From Parapristionchus giblindavisi (lineage: Eukaryota > Nematoda > Chromadorea > Rhabditida > Diplogasteridae), in NCBI GenBank assembly GCA_943737045.1, contig CALSFV010000300.1, forward strand, positions 310,001-374,000: a DNA stretch of 64,000 nucleotides, in the 5' to 3' direction. Below the pieces are notes generated by a model. It saw nothing but the letters and a program-made list of their open reading frames with translations. It did no database searches and was not told the origin of the DNA. A program made the translations under genes and the position numbers. This document shows, piece by piece, positions 61,199 to 64,000 of this stretch; position 1 is the stretch's first letter; every line of letters begins with the position of its first letter.

Positions 61199-64000
61199 TC
61201 GGCGGTATCTACACGGTTCTGCGCACGAGGGCGGCCTCGTCGACAGACGAACTGGGTGACCAGTACTGCATGATGGGTCCGTACAGTGAGGAGCGAGTGA
61301 AGATGGAGAAGGAGGAGGCGGACTCGGCACCCATGCGATACGCCCTCGATAAGATGAGGGAGATTGGATTTCAGGTGGGTCAACTACATTATAGTCTGAT
61401 GCTCGTAGTTTGAGGAGTATTGTTAAAGTAAAGTAGTTGGTTAAAGTGTGCCATGTTTGATCAAACTACAAGTTCATCGAATTGCAGTTTGATCAAATGT
61501 ATTTTGCTTACAGGTCAAGTATGGTAGATGGCTGACCGATGGCTGCACGAAGGTCGTGCTCTTCGACATTGGATTGGCCGAGTGGAAGTTTGACCAGTGG
61601 AAGGTGAATTATTGATTGATTGGTTGATTTTTTTTATCTCTGGAACCCTTGATTCCATAACTATACGTTATCGATATATTATCTCTTGTCTGTGGTTGTC
61701 TGGGCATTTTGATCTACGATGTGTCGATTGACGTATCGATTGACTCCTGTCGCAAAACGTTATTGATTTCGATTAATCGAATCGATTGCAGGCTGAGCTA
61801 TGGTAGGTGACACACATTGGCATTCCGTGGAATGATGGCGAGAGCAACGACTGCCTCATTCTCGTCTTCGTGGTGGCCATTTTCCTGCAGAAGGTACTGT
61901 AGTTTTTTTCTATTTTTTATTTTGTAGTTTGATCAAGTTGTAGTTGACTACAAACTAGTCTGATCAATGTCAAGTTGACATTGTCAACAATATCCATTTG
62001 CAGTTTGAGCAGCGCGCCTCGGCTGATCGACCGGCGTTTGTCGTCGTTTCACGGGTGGCAGGTATCGACTGATAGATTATTATGCCTACATTATCTTTGA
62101 GTTTATCGATTTATTTCTGCTGTACCTAATAAAGTAGAAGCTGGAAACCGCGAGTATCATTACTGTAATATTGATTTATCGATTTGATTGATTTATTGAT
62201 CGATTGATCTCCACAGGCAGGCGTTGGCTTGATCATGGAAGACGAACGTATCTCCCGTGTTCACGACGCCATCAGTGTTCCGCCGGCGCCGATCTCTACA
62301 ACCACATTGAACATGTTGGTCGCTTTGATCCTTGATCTTTGAAGTGTTGATCCCTGACCAGCCATTGACCGTTGACCCTGTCTCAGTTTGACTGCGATCG
62401 TGAGGCGGGCGAGAGGCAGATCTACAATCGGTACTGCTTGGAACGAGCGGCCGCAAACATGTCCCACGTCTTCACTACTGTCAGGTAGGTAGTTATTTAG
62501 ACTTGTGACCCCTTGTTTCATTTTCCTTGCGTGAATCATAGGTCGAAAAGTACGTTGCGAACTACCAATCCTAACCGCATTTTCGAAAAAAGCAAATCGG
62601 TTTTAAATTCCGTCAAATGTAGCAACGCATACTTCTTTAATACTTCTTAACTATATCCAATCTTGACTATATTTGAACAAGTTGGAATCAAGCGAATATG
62701 CTTTTAGTATTCAATTTAAATAATACATAAATAAATATATTAATTAATAGTGACATCACGGGTCGGTGGGTCGGTGCGAGCACCTGCTCAAGCGCAAGCC
62801 GGGCATTCTCAAGCAGAACAGTCTCAACGTCGTCAAGTTTTCCGCCCTCCGCAAGTTCCAGAACATGCACGCGATCGCAAAGGAGAAGAATCACGATTTC
62901 GGTAGGTAGTCAATATCGTACATCGTAATGAATAAATGGCTAAAGTAGCGGCCAATAACTGTTGTGTACTGTAACTTTGTAAGTCGAGATGGAATAGTGA
63001 GTTTTATCCCCTGTAACCATACAATTTAGGGGCCCTCACCGGATTTTTTAGATAGTGCGTCGATCTAGAAAAATCTATCACATAAAAATGAGCTTTATAT
63101 AGTGGGTGGATCATGAAAATTATACGGATACAGTGCGTCGATCCTTACACTGTGAATGAATTAAAATGTCTGCCTGTAACTGCTGTAGCGTTTTTATCCG
63201 ATTCTTCTTGTTTGGCACCTCGTTGAATGCATGTATATCGTGTCCCCATTGTAAATAGTTTTTTTCATACTAGTCATTGCGAGTATGGCTATGTTTTTAA
63301 ACAATTAATAATGATATTATTAATAATAATAATTGATATAAATTTCAGTGGTAAGATCCCCAACATGGATGAGATGATGTTGCCGTCGGAGCAAGTGAAG
63401 ATCAAGCGGTGTATCATGTCGGCCAAGGTTATTTGATTGATTGATCTATTGAATTGTTATTGATTTAATGATTGATGGATAGATTGATTGGTTTATTGAT
63501 TGATTGATTGACCACGGTATAAACGAGCTGCTCAATCGATTGTTGTACCTTGTAGATTTGTGATGTGTAGCTAAAGTATATTGATTGGTCATCCGGTTAC
63601 TGTAATCGTATCAATTGAAGCGCAACATCCTGCCGCCCATCTGCACCCACAACCTCGTCGATAATGATCATGTAAGTTTACGTGTATATGTTATTTATTT
63701 TTGAATTATCGATTGTTTTGCAAGTATTGATTACTAATCATGTTCATTTAAGGTACTCGGCGCTCTCCGTCGCGTGCGCCTCTAACGATCATCACGATTG
63801 AGTCAAGGTATGGTGGTTGTTGTTTTTTTTTTGTTGGCAAATTGCTAAGATTCTATTCTTTTCGCTCACAGTTTCGTTGTTTCTTGTCAGTAAAAGAGGA
63901 ATTTGCGTAGAAAGGATGACTATAATTGCTAAAAGTCACAAAGTGTTTAGTCCTCGTAAGTAAATGATAAGTCTTCAGGTAATCTTCCATCCCGAGTTCC
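61199..64000 (+). pseudogene. Glycogen synthase (GYS-like) gene, decayed, runs off the window
   Basis: Exon relics in family order: 61199-61374 (GGIYTVLRTRAASSTDELGD), 61514-61603 (GRWLTDGCTKVVLFDIGLAE), 61792-61893 (AELW, stop TAG, VTHIGIPWNDGE), 62004-62061 (one base lost near the FHEWxAG motif), about 62220-62325 (scrambled), 62387-62484 ([20 protein letters not shown]), 62751-62901 ([20 protein letters not shown] after a frame change), 63349-63427 (PNMDEMMLPSEQVKIKR), 63621-63671 (PPICTHNLVDND), 63753-63807 (stop) and 63979-64000 (VIFHPEF). About 120 residues between KNHDF and GKIPNMD are missing. The GT3 enzyme would extend glycogen from UDP-glucose. This copy cannot. Confidence 0.92.

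Larger units (their letters stand above)
59311..64000. mobile_element. Second GGGTCC-family element, left end (runs off the window)
   Basis: The probable terminus is GGTGCATGCAATCTATCA, a diverged form of GGTCCGTCCAATCTGTCA. It is followed by the same GATGCGAAC/GTTCGCAACTTTC motif field and the conserved block to about 59850. A decayed glycogen synthase gene runs inward from it. The right end lies outside, so the limits and target duplication are unproven. Confidence 0.6.

Overview
This is nuclear DNA from an animal, most likely a nematode. The support is indirect. Genes are split by very short introns (41, 47 and 49 nt are visible) with TTTCAG/TTTTAG-type acceptors. Two ATGs sit directly behind a bare 3' splice site, as in spliced-leader addition. 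There is a CDR/FAXC-type GST and many palindromic elements with TTAA target duplications. The base composition is AT-rich. Introns often contain TTGATTGATT-like runs. I cannot name the species. All homology calls are from memory, without a search.

Layout. (1) 0.75-23.4 kb, minus strand: a small gene beginning MGNAVS is split in its first intron by a nested stack of mobile DNA. A foldback element (1534-23337, TA duplication, two arms of exactly 1537 bp) carries in its left arm a 17.7-kb element (2506-20251, 19-bp GGGTCC terminal repeats, CAG duplication). That element carries a decayed chimeric gene made of an unidentified leader, DNA topoisomerase II exons and the C-terminus of GDP-mannose pyrophosphorylase. 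In one topoisomerase intron sits an 11.5-kb element (6206-17700, CACTC termini, TA duplication). It has an apparently intact two-gene cassette: a zinc-finger DDE transposase of 815 aa and a companion protein of 609 aa. The first transposase intron after the zinc fingers holds importin-beta exon relics and two hAT-type non-autonomous elements.

(2) 25.2-47.8 kb, minus strand: a UBE2O-type hybrid E2/E3 ubiquitin enzyme gene in at least 25 exons, with the catalytic-cysteine exon present. Its introns are filled with hAT, TTAA and TA palindromic elements and a 33-bp minisatellite. (3) 47.9-48.4 kb (minus) and 57.4-58.1 kb (plus): two more copies of the MGNAVS gene family. (4) 50.0-50.8 kb: a small unidentified four-exon gene. 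(5) 52.2-55.0 kb: an intact nine-exon GST-fold gene of the failed-axon-connections/CDR type, 290 aa. (6) 55-59.3 kb: repeats, a LINE tail and a hAT element.

(7) 59.3 kb to the end: the terminus of a second GGGTCC-type element, followed by a decayed glycogen synthase gene running inward and off the window. In both GGGTCC-type elements the captured chimeric gene reads inward from the same conserved ~550-bp terminal region, in the same relative orientation. That is the most interesting signal here: a DNA transposon family that seems to acquire host gene segments downstream of a terminal promoter.
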